Shown: piece after piece, positions 1 to 9,877 of the stretch
Numbering within the stretch: the first letter of the stretch is position 1
Layout: every line of letters starts with the position of its first letter
NCBI RefSeq assembly: GCF_036884845.1
Contig: NZ_CP145732.1
Coordinates: 3,782,001-3,846,000 of the forward strand
DNA from: Pseudomonas sp. MAG733B
Lineage (GTDB): Bacteria > Pseudomonadota > Gammaproteobacteria > Pseudomonadales > Pseudomonadaceae
Direction: 5' to 3'
Length of the DNA: 64,000 nucleotides
Notes under the pieces: generated by a model
Told to the model about the DNA's origin: nothing
What the model saw: the letters and a program-made list of their open reading frames with translations, nothing else
The model's database searches: none
Program-made: the position numbers and the translations under genes

Positions 1-624
1 CGTTATGTCTGTCTGAGCGTGACCGATACCGGGGAGGGCATGGACACGATAACGCTGGCATCGGCGATGGATCCGTTTTTTACCACCAAAGGCGTCGGCA
101 AAGGCACGGGCCTCGGGCTGTCGATGGTGCATGGTTTTATCGAACAGATGGGTGGGCGTTTCATCCTCAAGAGCAAGAAAGAAGAAGGCACCACCGCCGA
201 ACTCTGGTTGCCCGTGGCCCGGGCAGGATCGGTGGTCGAATCTGTAGTCAAAGAACCGGACGTACCACAGGTTCCGAGATTGAATGTGCTGGTGGTCGAT
301 GATGACAATCTGGTGTTGACCAGCACTTGTCTTCTGCTGGAAGACCTCGGGCATCGTGTCAGCATCGCCGAGTCCGGCGCGCAGGCGTTGCGGTTGATCG
401 AAAGCGAGCAGCACTTCGATCTGGTCATCACCGATATGGCCATGCCACAAATGAATGGCGCGCAACTGGCACAGGCCATTCGAATCTTGAAGCCAACGAT
501 ACCGATCGTCCTGGCGACCGGTTACGCCGAAAGCCTGGAAGGCTTTGCCGCCAGACTCCCGCGCCTGCCCAAGCCCTTTACTCAAGACAATCTGGTGGAA
601 ATCATTGCCTTGGCAATGAAGTGA
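1..624 (+). CDS. Hybrid sensor histidine kinase/response regulator, C-terminal part
   Basis: The gene is cut by the left window edge; the reading frame is open from base 1. What remains is the end of a histidine-kinase ATPase domain followed by a receiver domain. The ATP-binding G1 box (DTGEGM), F box (DPFFTTK) and G2 box (GKGTGLGLSMV) are all visible in the first 50 residues. A linker leads to a CheY-like receiver from about residue 98, with acidic residues in VVDDDN and the likely phospho-acceptor Asp in VITDMAMPQMNG. The domain order kinase then receiver is typical of hybrid kinases that signal to a separate effector. The input domain and signal lie outside the window. Its 3' end overlaps the convergent antiporter gene by about 23 bases. 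Confidence 0.9.
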   Translation, partial: RYVCLSVTDTGEGMDTITLASAMDPFFTTKGVGKGTGLGLSMVHGFIEQMGGRFILKSKKEEGTTAELWLPVARAGSVVESVVKEPDVPQVPRLNVLVVDDDNLVLTSTCLLLEDLGHRVSIAESGAQALRLIESEQHFDLVITDMAMPQMNGAQLAQAIRILKPTIPIVLATGYAESLEGFAARLPRLPKPFTQDNLVEIIALAMK

Positions 625-1966
625 GCTGACGGCTGTGTCGTTCATAACGCGCCAGCATCGGTTGGGTGCTGATGCCGTGCAGCAGAATGCTCAGCGCCAC
701 CACCGACAGCGTAAGGTCGGTGCATACGGCGGCCACCGCTGGGGGCAGGTCGTGGTTCAAGGCGTAGAACAGGTAGTAAAAGCTACCGATGCCGCGAATC
801 CCGAACCAGCCGATCAACAGTCGTTGCGGGCCAGTCAGCAAACTCCCCCATGGCACGAGGGCAACACTCACGGGGCGAATCACGCAGAACAGCACCAGGG
901 ATATAGCCACCGCGCGCCAGTCCCAGTGGCCAACCAGTACAACTCCGAGCAGGGTTACCAGAAACACCTCCATGGCCCGTTCCACCAGACTGCCGAAGGA
1001 CAGCATGTCGCCCATCATTATTCCGGCAGCGACCTGGGTGTCCTCCAGGTTTTCCACATCGCCATGTACGGCGGCGCCGGGTTCGACGTTTTGGTGACCG
1101 ACCACTGGCTGCACCAGGTGCTCGGCCGGGGTGTGCGAATCTCCCGTTGTTTTGACCTCCGCCCGGCGCAACCCCAGACCGGCAGCGAATACCGACAGAA
1201 AGCCATAGCCATGAACTGATTCGGCGGCGACATACGCCAGCGCAATCAGGGCGAATGTCAGGTAGTCGTTGGGGGAAAGGGTGCTGTCGGCATTGCGGAT
1301 GCGCATCGACAGGATCAAACGGCCGATTCCGCGGCCCATGCAGTAACCGATCAGCAAACCGGCGGGCACGGCCCACAACAGGCGTTTGAGCGCCCAGTCA
1401 TCGAGCCAGGCAAGGGAAGAATCGGGACTCTGTTGCAGAAACAACAAGCCGAGGATGACAAACGGGAAGGCAATGCCGTCGTTGAGCCCGGCCTCACCGG
1501 AGAGGCCAAAACGGACAGGGTCGTCATCCTTGGCATCGTTGACTTGCACCAGCGACGCCAGCACCGGATCGGTGGGCGCCAGAATCGCCCCGATCAGCAA
1601 CGATGGCCCCCACGCCAGCCCGAAGACAAAATGCAGCAACAAACTGACGCCGATGATAGTCAGGACCATCACTGGCCCCGCGAGCCCGTACGCCACTCGC
1701 CACTTGCGGTCCTTGAGCGGCAACCGCAGCTTGAGCCCGCAAACGAAAAGCGAAAACAGCACCGCGACTTCCGTCAGGTGCTCCATCCAGAACGTCGCGT
1801 CGTTGATGTCCAGCCTGAGCCAACCCAATCCTGCCGGACCGATGGCCACCCCCAGCCCCAGACACACAGCCGATGTGGTCACCGGCATCCAGCGCAGGTA
1901 TGACGAAGTCAGTGCCAGTGTCAGCAGCACGGCTCCAAGCACCGCGACCCAGACAATGAAGCTCAT
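602..1966 (-). CDS. Cation:proton antiporter (CPA1/NhaP-type)
   Basis: A 454-residue very hydrophobic protein with about 12 predicted membrane segments, the usual architecture of the CPA1 Na+/H+ exchanger family. The segment GAILAPTDPVLASLVQ matches the conserved unwound helix of these exchangers (APTDPV), and SGEAGLNDGIAFPFV matches the ion-binding helix with its NDG motif. It should exchange monovalent cations for protons across the inner membrane; the exact ion cannot be told. The region around residues 285-320 is hydrophilic and may be a cytoplasmic loop. The Yip1-family gene lies 12 bases upstream on the same strand, so they are probably cotranscribed. Confidence 0.87.
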   Translation of the reverse strand: MSFIVWVAVLGAVLLTLALTSSYLRWMPVTTSAVCLGLGVAIGPAGLGWLRLDINDATFWMEHLTEVAVLFSLFVCGLKLRLPLKDRKWRVAYGLAGPVMVLTIIGVSLLLHFVFGLAWGPSLLIGAILAPTDPVLASLVQVNDAKDDDPVRFGLSGEAGLNDGIAFPFVILGLLFLQQSPDSSLAWLDDWALKRLLWAVPAGLLIGYCMGRGIGRLILSMRIRNADSTLSPNDYLTFALIALAYVAAESVHGYGFLSVFAAGLGLRRAEVKTTGDSHTPAEHLVQPVVGHQNVEPGAAVHGDVENLEDTQVAAGIMMGDMLSFGSLVERAMEVFLVTLLGVVLVGHWDWRAVAISLVLFCVIRPVSVALVPWGSLLTGPQRLLIGWFGIRGIGSFYYLFYALNHDLPPAVAAVCTDLTLSVVALSILLHGISTQPMLARYERHSRQLTSLPRQ

Positions 1967-1978
1967 GGCTTCGGGTCG

Positions 1979-2590
1979 TCAACCGACGGTGGCGCGAATG
2001 TATTCAGGCGTCAGCACGTTAAACCAGACCAGGATCATTTCCACCAGAATGGTGACCAGCACCAGCAACCCGACCCCCCAGACGCAGGCGGAATTGAGCA
2101 GACCCTGTTCCTTGCGTTCGTGCATGAATGTTGGCAAGCCCACGAACAGCAGGAACGTTGAGTAGGCCGAAGCCGCCATCAGCACCAGGATGGCCAGCCA
2201 GCGACTCGGGTACAGACCGGCGATACCGGCCAGAAAAAACGGCGTCACGGTATAGGCGGCAAAGCCGATGCACTGATTGACTGTCGGCCGGGCGTCGAAA
2301 GTGCGCGACATCCAACGGATGAACAGCCCCATCACGGCAACGCCGACCAGAATGCTCACGTACAGCAAGACGCATAGATGCAAGGCGCTTCGGGCGCTGA
2401 GCCGGACGGTTTCGTTTTCCGCCAGGCTCCAGCCGACGTAGGTGGTGCCGATGAACAGGCACACCGGTGGAATCAGGGCGAGCAGGATCAAATGGGCGAG
2501 GTAGTGGCGCGGATGGGCTTCCTCTTCCTTGCGGATATCCGTCCAGGCGAAGTTCGGTTGAGTGAACAGCTTGACGATAGGTGCGGACAT
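1979..2590 (-). CDS. Yip1-family inner-membrane protein
   Basis: A 203-residue protein with five hydrophobic segments and a short hydrophilic N-terminus (residues 1-30) carrying a motif typical of the Yip1/YohC family: an early FTQPNFAW followed by charged residues, then the first membrane helix. Members of this family in bacteria have no established function. It ends 12 bases before the antiporter and is probably in the same transcript, which suggests a membrane or ion-homeostasis setting, but this is inference. ATG at 2590. Confidence 0.75.
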   Translation of the reverse strand: MSAPIVKLFTQPNFAWTDIRKEEEAHPRHYLAHLILLALIPPVCLFIGTTYVGWSLAENETVRLSARSALHLCVLLYVSILVGVAVMGLFIRWMSRTFDARPTVNQCIGFAAYTVTPFFLAGIAGLYPSRWLAILVLMAASAYSTFLLFVGLPTFMHERKEQGLLNSACVWGVGLLVLVTILVEMILVWFNVLTPEYIRATVG

Positions 2591-2610
2591 GGCGACCTCC
2601 AGATATCGAA

Positions 2611-2631
2611 GGGCCCGCCATTACCGGGCCC
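2611..2631. terminator. GC-rich hairpin between the SDR and Yip1 genes
   Basis: A perfect 7-bp stem (GGGCCCG/CGGGCCC) with a 7-base loop lies between two leftward genes. There is no clear T tract on the minus-strand side, so it may be a weak terminator or an RNA-stability element. Confidence 0.4.
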
Positions 2632-2676
2632 ATAAACTGTGGAGCGCCGCAATTGCACCGGGGTTCCATTTTTACG

Positions 2677-3537
2677 TCAGAGAATCGGCTTGCCTCCGGT
2701 TACGCCAAAACGCTGGCCGGTGATGTAGCTGCCTTCATCGGAAGCCAGCAGCACGTAAATCGGCGCCACTTCCACCGGTTGGCCAGGGCGGCCTAACGGG
2801 GTATTGGCCCCAAAGTTCTGCACCGTTTCCTCGGGCATGGTCGAGACGATCAACGGCGTCCAGATCGGCCCCGGAGCCACGCTGTTTACGCGGATGTTCT
2901 TAGGCCCGAGCATTTGCGCCAGACCGGCGCTGAAGTTGGCGATTGCGCCCTTGGTGGTGGCATAGGCGAGCAGGGTGGGATTGGGAAAGTCCGAGTTGAC
3001 CGAACTGGTGTTGATGATCGAACTGCCGGACGGCATGTGCTTCAGCGCAGCCTGACAGATCCTGAAAATGGCGGTGATGTTGACGTCGAAGGTCATTACC
3101 CATTCTTCATCGGGGATGTCTTCGAGAGTTTCATGGGTCATCTGGAATGCGGCGTTGTTCACCAGAATATCGATGCGGCCGAAGCGCTCGACGGTTTTTT
3201 CCACCAGTGCCCGGCAATGCACCTTGTGCGCCAGATCACCGGGCAACAACAGGCATTGGCGGCCGGCCTGTTCGACCCAGCGTGCGGTTTCTTCGGCGTC
3301 TTCCTGTTCGTCGAGGTAGGCAACCGCTACATCGGCGCCTTCACGGGCGAAGGCGATGGCGACCGCGCGGCCAATTCCGCTGTCGGCACCGGTAATCAGG
3401 GCGATCTTGCCATTCAAACGACCCGAGCCCTTGTAGCTCTGCTCGCCGCAATCGGGATACGGGTCCATCTTGCGTTGCGAGCCGGGCACGGGTTGCTGTT
3501 GTTTGGGGAAGGGTGGTTTTGGGTAGTCGTTCATCAT
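2677..3537 (-). CDS. Short-chain dehydrogenase/reductase, YghA-like
   Basis: A 286-residue SDR. It has the long proline/lysine-rich N-terminal extension (residues 1-40, including a PYPDCGEQSYKG block) seen in the YghA / general stress protein 39 group. The Rossmann motif TGADSGIGRA is at about residue 50, NNAAF at about 128, the catalytic Ser in INTSSV and the YxxxK pair in YATTKGA, and a C-terminal TGQRFGVTGG. It should be an NAD(P)H-dependent oxidoreductase of small carbonyls. In Pseudomonas such genes often respond to osmotic or stationary stress, but no promoter evidence is visible here. ATG at 3537 follows a purine-rich GGAGATGG sequence. Confidence 0.85.
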   Translation of the reverse strand: MMNDYPKPPFPKQQQPVPGSQRKMDPYPDCGEQSYKGSGRLNGKIALITGADSGIGRAVAIAFAREGADVAVAYLDEQEDAEETARWVEQAGRQCLLLPGDLAHKVHCRALVEKTVERFGRIDILVNNAAFQMTHETLEDIPDEEWVMTFDVNITAIFRICQAALKHMPSGSSIINTSSVNSDFPNPTLLAYATTKGAIANFSAGLAQMLGPKNIRVNSVAPGPIWTPLIVSTMPEETVQNFGANTPLGRPGQPVEVAPIYVLLASDEGSYITGQRFGVTGGKPIL

Positions 3538-3650
3538 CCATCTCCGTTCTCAAGGTTAAGGAGTCAAAGGGTTGACCCTGGCGTTTTGGCTTGAGTTCGG
3601 TTGGATTTTTGATGTCCTGGACAGGTCTCAAAAAACACAGAAATCCCAAT

Positions 3651-3738
3651 GTGGGAGCGGGCTTGCTCGCGAAGGCGTCGTGTCAGCCGGCATTTTTGCT
3701 GTTTGACACACCGCCTTCGCGAGCAAGCCCGCTCCCAC
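3651..3738. repeat. REP inverted pair (27-bp perfect arms)
   Basis: Bases 3651-3677 (starts GTGGGAGCGGGCTTGCTCGC) are repeated exactly as the reverse complement at 3712-3738, with a 34-base spacer. The sequence is the common Pseudomonas REP type and sits in the intergenic space between the aminotransferase and the SDR genes. Confidence 0.9.
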
Positions 3739-3766
3739 AGGGGATTTCGCTGTTACTGAGGGCTTA

Positions 3767-4921
3767 TCAGGCTTTGAGGTTACGCAAACTACCCTCCATC
3801 CGCGCAATCCCTTCTTCCAGCAACGACCGTGGGCAGCCGAAGTTCAGGCGCACGAACTGTTTGCAGTCGTCGCCAAAGTCCAGACCCGGGCTCAGACCGA
3901 CCTTGGCCTGTTCGAGGAAGAATTGTTGCGGGTTATCCAGCCCCAGCGCCGTGCAGTCGAGCCAGGCCAGGTAAGTGCTTTGCGGCACGTTCATGGTGAC
4001 GCCCGGCAGGCGGGTGCGCACGGCGTCGACCAGATAATCGCGGTTGCTCTGCAAATAATCCTTCAACTCGGCCAGCCACGGTCCGGCTTCGCTGTAGGCG
4101 ACGCGGGTGGCTTCCAGGCCCAGCGGGTTGACGCTGTCGACCATGCCGCAACGGGCGTGGTTGACCTTCTCGCGCAGGTGGCGATCCTGAATGATCATGA
4201 ACGAGGCTTTCAGCCCGGCGATGTTGTAGGCCTTGCTCGCAGACATCAGCGTGATGGTGCGCTGGGCGATCTGCGGGCTCAGGGTTGCCATCGGAATGTG
4301 CTGGCGACCGTCAAAGCACAGCTCGGCATGGATCTCGTCGGAGATGATCCAGGCGTCGTGTTCCAGGCAGATGTCGGCGATGGCTTGCAGTTCTGCCCGA
4401 GGGAACGCCTTGCCCAGCGGGTTATGCGGGTTGCTCAGCAAGAGGGCGCCGCCACCTTGCAGCGATTGGCTCAGGGTATCCAGCGGCGTGACGTAAGTGC
4501 CATCGGCTTGCGGGTCAAAATTCAGCTCGACCTTGTTCAGGCCCCAATGGCCCGGCGCGTGGCGCAGCGGCGGGTAGTTCGGCACCTGCACCACGACATT
4601 CTGTTGCGGCTGGACCAGCGCCTTGAGCGCCATGTTGAAGCCCGACTCGACGCCCGGCAGGAAAATCACCTCCTGCGGCTCGACGCGCCAGGCGAACTTG
4701 TTCCACAGATCGGCAACGATGGCTTCGCGCAGATTGTCCGGGGCCACGCTGTAGCCGACCATCGGGTGTTCCAGACGCTTTTGCAGGGCCTGGATGATCA
4801 TCGGCGGTGCGGCGAAATCCATGTCGGCGACCCACATCGGCAACACGTCCGCCGGGTAGCGGCTCCATTTGGTACTGCCGGTGTTGTGGCGGTCGAACAC
4901 CTGATCAAAATCGAAAGTCAT
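3767..4921 (-). CDS. PatB/MalY-type PLP-dependent aminotransferase / C-S lyase
   Basis: A fold-type I PLP enzyme of about 384 residues from the chosen start (MTFDFDQVF). An early WVADMDF motif is characteristic of the MalY/PatB (cystathionine beta-lyase-like) group. SNPHNPLGK and SDEIHAEL are substrate/PLP contacts, and the PLP lysine lies in SASKAYNIAGLK. Family members cleave C-S bonds of cystathionine or cysteine conjugates, or act as aminotransferases; which one applies here cannot be decided. An in-frame ATG 51 bases upstream exists, but the family normally starts at MxFDFD. No strong Shine-Dalgarno sequence is seen for either start. Confidence 0.85.
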   Translation of the reverse strand: MTFDFDQVFDRHNTGSTKWSRYPADVLPMWVADMDFAAPPMIIQALQKRLEHPMVGYSVAPDNLREAIVADLWNKFAWRVEPQEVIFLPGVESGFNMALKALVQPQQNVVVQVPNYPPLRHAPGHWGLNKVELNFDPQADGTYVTPLDTLSQSLQGGGALLLSNPHNPLGKAFPRAELQAIADICLEHDAWIISDEIHAELCFDGRQHIPMATLSPQIAQRTITLMSASKAYNIAGLKASFMIIQDRHLREKVNHARCGMVDSVNPLGLEATRVAYSEAGPWLAELKDYLQSNRDYLVDAVRTRLPGVTMNVPQSTYLAWLDCTALGLDNPQQFFLEQAKVGLSPGLDFGDDCKQFVRLNFGCPRSLLEEGIARMEGSLRNLKA

Positions 4922-4976
4922 GCGCAGTCTCATAAAAGGCTGGGTTGGAATGCCGACCATGATAATCGCCAATCCC

Positions 4977-5067
4977 CTGTAGGAGCGAGCCTGCTCGCGA
5001 AGCGGAGTGTCCTTCGGCTTTTATGTTGGATGTGCTGACGCCATCGCGAGCAGGCTCGCTCCTACAG
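4977..5067. repeat. REP inverted pair (24-bp perfect arms)
   Basis: Bases 4977-5000 (starting CTGTAGGAGCGAGCCTGCTC) recur as an exact reverse complement at 5044-5067. It is the same repeat family as the element at 3651, and lies between the aminotransferase and the formate dehydrogenase operon. Confidence 0.9.
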
Positions 5068-5099
5068 AGGTAGGCCAAGGCCGACGGTCGGTTGTCATG

Positions 5100-5129
5100 G
5101 TGAATTCGACAGCCTTGTCTAGAATTCAC
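5100..5129. promoter_or_regulatory. Inverted repeat GTGAATTC-N14-GAATTCAC upstream of fdnG
   Basis: An 8-bp perfect inverted repeat (5100-5107 and 5122-5129) with a 14-base spacer lies about 85 bases before the fdnG start, between the REP pair and the operon. The arrangement suits a dimeric regulator binding one face of DNA about two turns apart. No regulator is assigned. Confidence 0.4.
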
Positions 5130-5213
5130 ATGTCGGCAGCCCGTCTGCCGCAACCGTGATTGTCCAGAAGAATCCGGCAAAGCACCGGATCTCCACCTGA
5201 TCAGGAGTGCACG

Positions 5214-8200
5214 ATGGACCTCAGCCGTCGTCAGTTCTTCAAGGTCGCTGGTATCGGCCTTGCGGGCTCGAGCCTGGGCGCGTTGGGCATGGCCCCCACG
5301 TCAGCCTTCGCCGAGCAGGTGCGCCACTTCAAGCTTGCCCACACCCATGAAACCCGCAACACCTGCCCGTATTGCTCGGTCGGCTGTGGGTTGATCATGT
5401 ACAGCCAGGGCGATGACGCGAAGAATGTCGCGCAAAACATCATCCACATCGAAGGCGACGCCGACCACCCGGTCAACCGCGGCACCCTTTGCCCCAAAGG
5501 CGCAGGCTTGCTGGACTTCATTCACAGTCCCGGCCGCCTGCAATACCCGCAGGTACGCAAGCCTGGCAGCACGGAATGGACGCGAATCTCCTGGGATGAA
5601 GCGCTTGATCGCGTCGCCGACCTGATGAAGGCCGACCGCGACGCCAACTTCATCGAGAAGAATGAGCAAGGCCAAACGGTGAACCGCTGGCTGACCACCG
5701 GGTTCCTCGCGGCATCGGCGGCGTCCAACGAAGCGGGCTACATCACCCACAAGGTCATTCGCAGTCTCGGCATGCTGGGGTTTGATAACCAGGCGCGTGT
5801 CTGACACGGCCCGACGGTGGCAAGTCTTGCCCCGACGTACGGCCGTGGTGCCATGACCAACCACTGGACCGATATCGCCAACGCGAATCTGGTTCTGGTG
5901 ATGGGCGGCAACGCAGCAGAAGCGCATCCGTGCGGCTTCAAATGGGTGACCGAAGCCAAGGCGCACAACAAGGCTCGGCTGATCGTGGTCGATCCGCGTT
6001 TTACCCGGACCGCTTCGGTGGCCGACTATTACGCGCCGATTCGTACCGGCACCGACATTGCCTTCATGGGCGGACTGATCAACTACCTGCTGACCGAAGA
6101 CAAGATCCAGCACGAATACGTGCGCAACTACACCGACGTGTCGTTCATCGTCAAAGCCGGCTATGGCTTTGAGGATGGCATTTTCAGTGGCTATGACGCG
6201 GCCAAGCGTCTCTATACCGATAAATCCGGCTGGGGCTATGAACTCGGTGAAGACGGCTTCGCCAAGGTCGACCCGACCCTGCAAGACCCACGCTGCGTCT
6301 ATCAATTGATGAAGCAGCATTACAGCCGCTACAACATCGAACTGGCGAGCCAGATTTGCGGCATGCCGGTCGATGCCATGCAGAAAATCTGGGAGGAAAT
6401 CGCCACTTGCTCGCAACCGGGCAAGACCATGACCATTCTGTATGCGTTGGGCTGGACCCAGCATTCGATCGGCGCGCAGATCATTCGCAGCGCGGCGATG
6501 GTGCAACTGTTGCTGGGCAACGTCGGCATGCCGGGCGGAGGGGTGAATGCCTTGCGCGGGCACTCCAATATCCAGGGGCTGACGGATCTGGGACTGTTGT
6601 CCAACTCATTGCCGGGTTACCTGACGCTACCCGGCGATGCTGAGCAGGATTACGCCGCCTACATCACCAAACGCACGCAGAAACCGTTGCGGCCGGGGCA
6701 GCTGTCCTACTGGCAGAACTACAGCAAGTTCCACGTCAGCCTGATGAAATCCTGGTATGGCGCCAACGCTACGGTCGAGAACAATTGGGCCTACGACTAT
6801 CTGCCGAAACTGGACATCCCCCAATACGACATCCTCAAGGTGTTCGACTTGATGGGCCAGGGCAAGGTCAACGGCTACATGTGCCAGGGCTTCAACCCGA
6901 TTGCCGCACTGCCTGACAAGAACCGGGTGATGGCGGCACTGGCCAAGCTGAAATGGTTGGTGGTGATGGATCCGCTGGCCACCGAGACGTCGGAGTTCTG
7001 GCAGAAGGTCGGTCCGTATAACGACGTGGATAGCGCCGGTATCCAGACCGAAGTGATTCGTCTGCCCACTACCTGTTTCGCTGAAGAGGACGGTTCTCTG
7101 GTCAACAGCAGCCGCTGGCTGCAATGGCACTGGAAAGGTGCCGACGGCCCCGGCGAAGCGCGCACCGACGTGCGGATCATGGCCGAGTTGTTCCTGCGTC
7201 TGCGTGAGCGTTACCAGGCCAAAGGCGGCAAGTTTGCGGATCCGCTGCTCAAGCTGTCGTGGCCGTATAAAATCCCCGACGAGCCTTCGCCAGAAGAACT
7301 GGCCAAGGAAATCAACGGGTCTGCCACCACCGACTTCACCGACGCCACGGGCGCGGCGATCAAGGCCAATGCGCAACTGGCCGGTTTCGGCCAACTCAAG
7401 GATGACGGCAGCACGGCGTCCGGCTGCTGGATTTTCTGTGGCAGCTGGACCGAACTGGGCAACCAGATGGCCCGCCGCGACAACAACGATCCGTTCGGCA
7501 TGCATCAGCATCAGGGTTGGGCCTGGGCCTGGCCGGCCAACCGGCGGATTCTCTACAACCGTGCATCGTCGGACCTGCAAGGCAAACCGTGGGATCCGAA
7601 AAAACGCCTGGTGTGGTGGAACGGCAAGGCCTGGGCCGGCACCGATGTGCCGGACTACAAGGCTGATGTACCGCCGGAAGCGGGGATGAATCCGTTCATC
7701 ATGAACCCCGAAGGCGTGGCGCGATTCTTTGCCGTCGACAAGATGAACGAAGGGCCATTCCCCGAACACTACGAGCCGTTCGAGACGCCCATCGGCATCA
7801 ACCCGCTGCACCCGAACAACAAGCAAGCCACCAGCAACCCGGCGGCGCGGATTTTCGATTCGGTGTGGGACACCCTCGGCGTGGCCAAGGATTACCCGTA
7901 CGCGGCGACCAGCTACCGGCTGACCGAGCATTTCCACTTCTGGAGCAAGCACTGCAAGCTCAACGCGATCATCCAGCCGGAACAATTCGTCGAAATCGGC
8001 GAGGTGCTGGCCAAGGAAAAAGGCATCGTCGCCGGTGATCGGGTTCGGGTCAGCAGCAAGCGCGGCTTCATCGAAGCGGTCGCGGTGGTGACCAAGCGGA
8101 TTCGTCCGCTGCAGGTCAACAATCAGGTGGTGCACCAGATCGGCATTCCGCTGCACTGGGGTTTTACCGGGCTGACGCGGCACGGTTACCTGACCAACAC

Positions 8201-8279
8201 CCTGGTGCCGTTCCTCGGCGATGGCAACACACAGACCCCGGAATCCAAGTCATTCCTGGTCAACGTGGAGAAAGTCTAA
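5214..8279 (+). CDS. fdnG: Formate dehydrogenase alpha subunit, selenocysteine-containing (UGA 5802-5804)
   Basis: This is a molybdenum or tungsten bis-MGD formate dehydrogenase of 1021 residues read through an in-frame UGA. The start at 5214 follows AGGAG (5203-5207) and opens with a twin-arginine signal (SRRQFFK, residues 4-10), so the protein is exported folded. Cys51, Cys54, Cys58 and Cys93 bind a [4Fe-4S] cluster. The UGA is codon 197 in the context NQARV-Sec-HGPTV, the same context as selenocysteine 196 of E. coli FdnG. Downstream sequence (GRGAMTNHW, GGNAAEAHP, GGGVNALRGHSNIQG) follows FdnG/FdoG end to end. It oxidises formate to CO2 in the periplasm and passes electrons to FdnH and FdnI. 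It is the first gene of a run leading to selABC. A gene caller that stops at UGA would split it into two pieces. Confidence 0.97.
5805..5847 (+). promoter_or_regulatory. SECIS-like hairpin downstream of the fdnG UGA
   Basis: Directly after the UGA, CACGGCC (5805-5811) pairs with GGCCGTG (5841-5847). An inner stem GGCAA/TTGCC (5819-5823 and 5827-5831) carries an apical loop with GU. The position, size and GU-containing loop match the bacterial SECIS of fdnG, which SelB binds to decode the UGA. Confidence 0.85.
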
Positions 8280-9215
8280 ATGGCCAGCCAAGACATCATT
8301 GCCCGCTCGGCCACCACCACTGCCGCACCGTCGGTGCGCGGTGTGGAGGAAGTCGCCAAGCTGATCGACACCACCAAGTGCATCGGCTGCAAGGCCTGCC
8401 AGGTCGCCTGCTCGGAATGGAACGAGTTGCGTGACGAAGTGGGTCACAACCTTGGCACCTACGACAACCCGCACGACCTGACCGCCGACACCTGGACGCT
8501 GATGCGCTTCACCGAGCACGAAACCGACGCCGGCAACCTGGAGTGGCTGATCCGCAAGGACGGCTGCATGCATTGCGCCGAACCCGGCTGCCTCGCGGCA
8601 TGTCCCAGCCCCGGCGCGATCATCAAGCACGCCAATGGCATCGTCGATTTCGATCAGGACCATTGCATCGGTTGCGGTTACTGCATCACCGGGTGCCCCT
8701 TCAACATTCCGCGTATTTCGCAAAAGGACCACAAAGCCTACAAATGCACGCTGTGTTCGGACCGCGTCGCAGTGGGGCTGGAGCCGGCCTGCGTGAAAAC
8801 CTGTCCGACCGGCGCCATCGTGTTCGGCACCAAGCAGGACATGAAGGAACACGCCGCCGAGCGCATCGTCGACCTCAAGAGCCGCGGCTTCGACAATGCC
8901 GGCCTGTACGACCCCGAAGGTGTGGGCGGCACCCACGTGATGTACGTGCTGCATCACGCCGACACACCGAAAATTTATGCAGGCCTGCCGGCCGATCCGG
9001 TGATCAGCCCGTTGGTGGGTCTATGGAAAGGCATCAGCAAACCCTTGGCGCTGCTCGCCATGGGTGCGGCGGTGCTGGCCGGTTTCTTCCACTATGTGCG
9101 CATCGGACCGAATCGGGTCGAGGAGGATGAGCACCCGGATCCACCGGATACGTCGGTGCATCAGGTCGATCCGGCAGTGCACACCTTTGATCCACGCGGG
9201 GAGGGCAGGCCATGA
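8280..9215 (+). CDS. fdnH: Formate dehydrogenase beta subunit (iron-sulfur)
   Basis: A 311-residue electron-transfer subunit. Four cysteine clusters are visible in order: [35 protein letters not shown] and CTLCSDR...CVKTC, enough for four [4Fe-4S] clusters as in E. coli FdnH. A single membrane helix near residues 250-275 ([17 protein letters not shown]) anchors it, with the iron-sulfur domain facing the periplasm with FdnG. A hydrophilic proline/aspartate-rich tail follows. The ATG directly abuts the fdnG stop codon and the 3' end overlaps fdnI by 4 bases (ATGA), which indicates translational coupling. Confidence 0.96.
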   Translation: MASQDIIARSATTTAAPSVRGVEEVAKLIDTTKCIGCKACQVACSEWNELRDEVGHNLGTYDNPHDLTADTWTLMRFTEHETDAGNLEWLIRKDGCMHCAEPGCLAACPSPGAIIKHANGIVDFDQDHCIGCGYCITGCPFNIPRISQKDHKAYKCTLCSDRVAVGLEPACVKTCPTGAIVFGTKQDMKEHAAERIVDLKSRGFDNAGLYDPEGVGGTHVMYVLHHADTPKIYAGLPADPVISPLVGLWKGISKPLALLAMGAAVLAGFFHYVRIGPNRVEEDEHPDPPDTSVHQVDPAVHTFDPRGEGRP

Positions 9216-9874
9216 ACAAGACGATCCTGCGCTACACCAGCAACCAGCGCACCAATCACTGGCTGGTGGCGATTCTGTTCTTGATGGCGGGTCTGTCCGG
9301 GCTGGCGCTGTTCCATCCGGCAATGTTCTGGCTGACCAATCTGTTCGGCGGCGGGCCCTGGACACGCATCTTGCACCCGTTCATGGGCGTGCTGATGTTC
9401 GTGTTTTTCCTCGGTCTGGTGTTTAGCTTCTGGCGCGCCAACTTCTTCATCGCCAATGATCGGCTATGGCTAAAGCGCATTGATCGGGTGATGGCCAACA
9501 ATGAGGAAGAAGTCCCACCGGTGGGCAAGTACAACGCCGGGCAGAAGTTGCTGTTCTGGACTTTACTGCTGTGCATGCTGGTGTTGCTGTTCAGCGGACT
9601 GGTGATCTGGCGTGCCTATTTCAGTGCGTATTTCGGCATCACCAGCATTCGCTGGGCGATGCTGCTGCATGCGCTGGCGGGTTTCGTGCTGATCCTGAGC
9701 ATCATCGTGCACATCTACGCCGGCATCTGGATCAAGGGTTCGGTCAGCGCGATGATGCATGGCTGGGTCAGCCGCCCCTGGGCGAAGAAACACCATGAAC
9801 TCTGGTATCGCCAAGTTACCCAGGATGAGATTCGCGACGAAACTCCTAAGCGACCGATCACGAAAAAGGGCTGA
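9212..9874 (+). CDS. fdnI: Formate dehydrogenase gamma subunit, cytochrome b556
   Basis: A 220-residue integral membrane protein with four hydrophobic helices. Histidines suited to haem b ligation are present in the first helix (NHWLVAILF), after the second ([10 protein letters not shown]) and in the last ([20 protein letters not shown]). It should take electrons from FdnH to the quinone pool at the inner membrane. The start overlaps fdnH (ATGA), and fdhE begins 3 bases after its stop, so all four genes form one operon. Confidence 0.95.
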   Translation: MNKTILRYTSNQRTNHWLVAILFLMAGLSGLALFHPAMFWLTNLFGGGPWTRILHPFMGVLMFVFFLGLVFSFWRANFFIANDRLWLKRIDRVMANNEEEVPPVGKYNAGQKLLFWTLLLCMLVLLFSGLVIWRAYFSAYFGITSIRWAMLLHALAGFVLILSIIVHIYAGIWIKGSVSAMMHGWVSRPWAKKHHELWYRQVTQDEIRDETPKRPITKKG

Positions 9875-9877
9875 CCC

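Noticed and set aside
3651..5067. REP pairs as a possible CRISPR array
   Set aside because: Arms are inverted pairs with one spacer each, not regular direct repeats.
5160..5804. fdnG read as a separate short protein ending at 5804 with a second gene from 5817
   Set aside because: The stop is a selenocysteine UGA in the FdnG context, followed by a SECIS hairpin; both halves align to one protein.
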